Below, one piece after another: positions 62,812 to 64,000 of a stretch of DNA of 64,000 nt. A program made the translations under genes and the position numbers. The notes under the pieces were generated by a model. The model was not told the origin of the DNA. It searched no databases and saw only the letters and a program-made list of their open reading frames with translations. The stretch is from Albula goreensis. Its lineage: Eukaryota > Chordata > Actinopteri > Albuliformes > Albulidae. Location of the stretch: positions 17,368,128 to 17,432,127 of the forward strand of contig CM040758.1 in the NCBI GenBank assembly GCA_022829145.1, read 5' to 3'. Numbering within the stretch: position 1 is the stretch's first letter; each line of letters starts with the position of its first letter.

Positions 62812-63136
62812 AGGGGTAATGGTTCTGTGTGTATGTGTGTGTGCTGACTGGCTGACTGTGGGTGTGGTCTCCCCAGGGAAGCGTGGGGTGTTGAAGCGGC
62901 CCTGGTCAGAGGCTGAGCGTGCTGCGGTAGAGGCCCATCTGACCCGGAACATCATGGAGCTTCGCGTACCGGCCAAGGCCGACTGCGAGCGCTGTCTGCA
63001 GCTCTGCCCCCTGCTGGTCTCTAACCGTCGCGACTGGAGGGCCATCAAGTTCTACTGCCACAACCGCATCCAGCTGCTGAAGAAGAGAGGAAGGAGGGAG
63101 AGTCTGAGCCCTGGGGAGGCCCCGCCCACATGCTGA
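54351..63136 (+). CDS. SET-fragment / zinc-finger / Crypton-like recombinase / Myb-like gene
   Basis: Nine coding exons: 54351-54442, 58517-58623, 58924-59008, 59094-59289, 59494-59562, 59881-60905, 61097-61920, 62305-62517 and 62877-63136. They total 2871 nt, giving 956 aa and a TGA stop; every junction is GT-AG and in phase. Domain order: acidic/basic N-terminus; C-terminal half of a SET domain (about 110-160); Ser-rich and acidic linker; AT-hook (PRGPGRPP, about 258-265); CCHH finger (about 322-342); SPRKSP-type repeats; tyrosine-recombinase-like domain (about 525-800); acidic Ser linker; Myb-like domain (about 875-940). The finger plus recombinase plus Myb-like order matches, from memory, a family of fish Crypton-like transposon proteins, so the gene looks domesticated. 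Chromatin or DNA binding in the nucleus is the likely role; this is inference. Confidence 0.8.
54868..57135. repeat. 2.3-kb GT/GA-rich simple-repeat block in intron 1
   Basis: Almost the whole stretch is G, T and A on the plus strand: (GT)n runs alternating with gagagagag and ggagggag purine runs. Cytosine is very rare on this strand. The long His/Thr/Ser-rich frames on the minus strand are artefacts of this composition. Confidence 0.95.
57815..58045 (-). pseudogene. antisense 28S rRNA fragment
   Basis: The minus strand reads agggataactggcttgtggt, ccaagcgttaatagcgaagt, gctttttgatccttcgatgt, gattgttcacccactaatag, ggaacgtgagctgg and ggttagttttaccctactga. These are landmark segments, in order, of the 3' part of large-subunit rRNA, near the peptidyl-transferase centre. 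Scattered differences from the vertebrate sequence show decay. It is an isolated piece inside intron 1 of the recombinase-like gene, opposite to its transcript. Confidence 0.85.
58924..59562 (+). CDS. SET-domain C-terminal part (exons 3-5)
   Basis: Exon 3 gives [20 protein letters not shown]; exon 4 gives [20 protein letters not shown] and [20 protein letters not shown]; exon 5 gives [22 protein letters not shown]..., a strand pair, RDI..GEEIT.DY correspond to the last third of a SET domain (motif ELTxDY, with the Tyr of the active site). The first part of a SET domain, including the cofactor-binding GxG and the NH of the NHxC motif, is not found, so methyltransferase activity is doubtful. 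Confidence 0.65.
59881..60905 (+). CDS. AT-hook, zinc finger and SPRKSP repeat exon
   Basis: Exon 6 of the recombinase-like gene. In order: a Ser-rich stretch, an acidic run ([13 protein letters not shown]), a basic cluster (RRRKKRK), PRGPGRPP as an AT-hook core, an Asn/Ile repeat ([10 protein letters not shown]), the finger [20 protein letters not shown] followed by a further His, a Pro/His-rich linker, and three tandem copies of [12 protein letters not shown]-type sequence. It ends in a Lys/Glu-rich segment. It is GC-rich and unusually long compared with its neighbours. Confidence 0.8.
61097..61920 (+). CDS. Crypton-like tyrosine-recombinase domain exon
   Basis: Exon 7. [16 protein letters not shown] corresponds to the 'fNkRR.gE.skl.le.y' box carrying the first catalytic Arg in Crypton-like recombinases. 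[20 protein letters not shown] then [10 protein letters not shown] matches 'N.YlFa......LRG.D.lr..A...G'; [19 protein letters not shown] matches 'LtsTkLRkhiAT.sQ.l'. The last part, [20 protein letters not shown] then [12 protein letters not shown], matches '..ak.skll...e.g....kGksLdei'. The 'GH...H..fY' box expected in between, with the catalytic His and Tyr, is replaced by [16 protein letters not shown], so recombinase activity is probably lost. Family comparison is from memory. Confidence 0.65.
61935..61985 (+). repeat. (GGGGCT)n G-run next to a splice donor
   Basis: About six copies of gggctg/ggggct start some 15 bases after the donor of exon 7 (GT at 61921). The block could form a G-quadruplex in DNA or in the pre-mRNA; G-runs close to donors are known splicing enhancers. 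Confidence 0.8.
62769..62808. repeat. (GT)n microsatellite in the last intron
   Basis: Twenty uninterrupted GT units about 70 bases upstream of the final acceptor. Confidence 0.95.
62877..63136 (+). CDS. Myb-like C-terminal domain exon
   Basis: Exon 9, with acceptor tctccccag. It encodes [37 protein letters not shown], then [20 protein letters not shown] and a basic tail, ending PPTC and TGA. PWS..E..AV..HL...I.......K.dCe.C......L..R.W..iK.Y..NRI is the C-terminal pattern I associate with fish Crypton-like proteins; the two spaced Trp residues resemble a Myb/SANT fold. Confidence 0.7.
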
Positions 63137-63714
63137 GGGAGGCCTGGAGACAAAGGAGGGTCATGCTCACACAACCGACTCCAACCTCCAAATGGACTAG
63201 ACCACATGAACCACAGCATCATCATTCCGTACTGTCAATCTTGCCAGAGTTGCCATGGTTTTTTATTTTAAAGTGACCAGTCTACCTGCAGCTATGTCAG
63301 AGCTGCCATTTTGCCATGCTGCAAGTGGTAGGGCTGTAATTCAGCATATAGTACACTCTACCTATACCTGTCTACCTACAAACTACCTGTACTGAATTGC
63401 TACAGACTTGCGCACTCATCAACAGATACTTGAACTTAACAAATTAACATTTTCCTCTGGTATTTGGTATACATACACAGTGTTCATATATCCTTTGTCC
63501 TGTAAATAGAGATATTATCATGATTGAAATTAGATATTGTCTTGGTTATTGTAATATAATTTCACCTTTGAGCTATTCTGTATATATTGTTTGTAAATTA
63601 TCACAGAGACAAAAAAGAAGAAAACTTATCACAAGAAACATTGTAAAGTATGTTCAGTTTTTGTGCTATTGTGTTTGCTTTTCTACAGTATGTAATAAAA
63701 AGTTACATTTGTAA
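63137..63714 (+). other. 3' UTR and polyadenylation signal of the recombinase-like gene
   Basis: AT-rich sequence after the stop. A canonical aataaa at 63694-63699 is followed by a T-rich stretch, so transcripts probably end near 63715-63730. The remaining 280 bases of the window show nothing recognisable. Confidence 0.6.
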
Positions 63715-64000
63715 ATTTTGACTCTTTAAAGAACAGTAGCAACAGTTTTTAAACTCTGTTTAATCTCCACACCTAACTACATATAAGGTTTCATATATGC
63801 ATTTCCCAAAGGCACATGGGGGGACGGACTGCCCGTTCCCTGACCTGAGGTTTGCATTATCAGCGGAAATAATGTTACATGGATTCGGTCATTTTTTCTC
63901 CCCCTTTCGTGCCTCGTCAGTATGGCCCTCTTTGAATGTTTGCCCATAAATAAGCTATTGTTTTATTTAAAATAATAATTAAATGTTCTTTAAAAACATG

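Noticed and set aside
1-64000. CRISPR arrays, operons, bacterial promoters or terminators
   Set aside because: None seen; the sequence is eukaryotic throughout.

Overview
The window is vertebrate genomic DNA, most likely from a ray-finned fish. The evidence is large GT-AG introns, remnants of several transposon types common in teleosts (Tc1/mariner, Tigger-like MITE, LINEs, DIRS), long GT/GA microsatellites, and a CNTF cytokine gene that is clearly diverged from the mammalian one. No prokaryotic features are present. All gene models below were built by hand from splice sites, reading phase and protein motifs; no database search was possible.

Left (about 5.7-31.4 kb, minus strand): one very large cell-surface mucin-like gene. 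A tiny signal-peptide exon at 31.4 kb joins in phase to a 12.9 kb Ser/Thr-rich exon. Three [Ser/Thr-rich stretch + SEA domain] modules follow, each SEA split by two introns at identical phases, and the protein ends in a hydrophobic tail with no cytoplasmic segment, which suggests a GPI anchor. The Ser/Thr exons are higher-order tandem arrays (672 bp = 224 codons; an older 849 bp form) that contain many single-base frame breaks. Intron 1 carries a Tigger-like MITE, a Tc1 remnant and a perfect 33-bp palindrome.

Middle (31.9-46 kb): mostly gene-poor. It holds a mariner 3' half, a roughly 1-kb tandem duplication, an internally deleted LINE, a two-exon CCCH zinc-finger gene (40.7-42.3 kb, minus), a 142-bp duplicate of that gene's coding end, and a DIRS-type tyrosine recombinase remnant.

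Right (48.5-63.7 kb, plus strand): a three-exon ciliary neurotrophic factor gene (204 aa), then a nine-exon gene (956 aa) that combines the C-terminal part of a SET domain, an AT-hook, a single CCHH zinc finger, a Crypton-like tyrosine-recombinase domain apparently without its catalytic residues, and a Myb-like C-terminal domain. All nine exons join in phase, so it looks like a domesticated transposon gene. Its first intron holds about 2.3 kb of GT/GA simple repeats and an antisense 28S rRNA fragment. The mucin array and the SET/recombinase gene are the two most unusual objects here.
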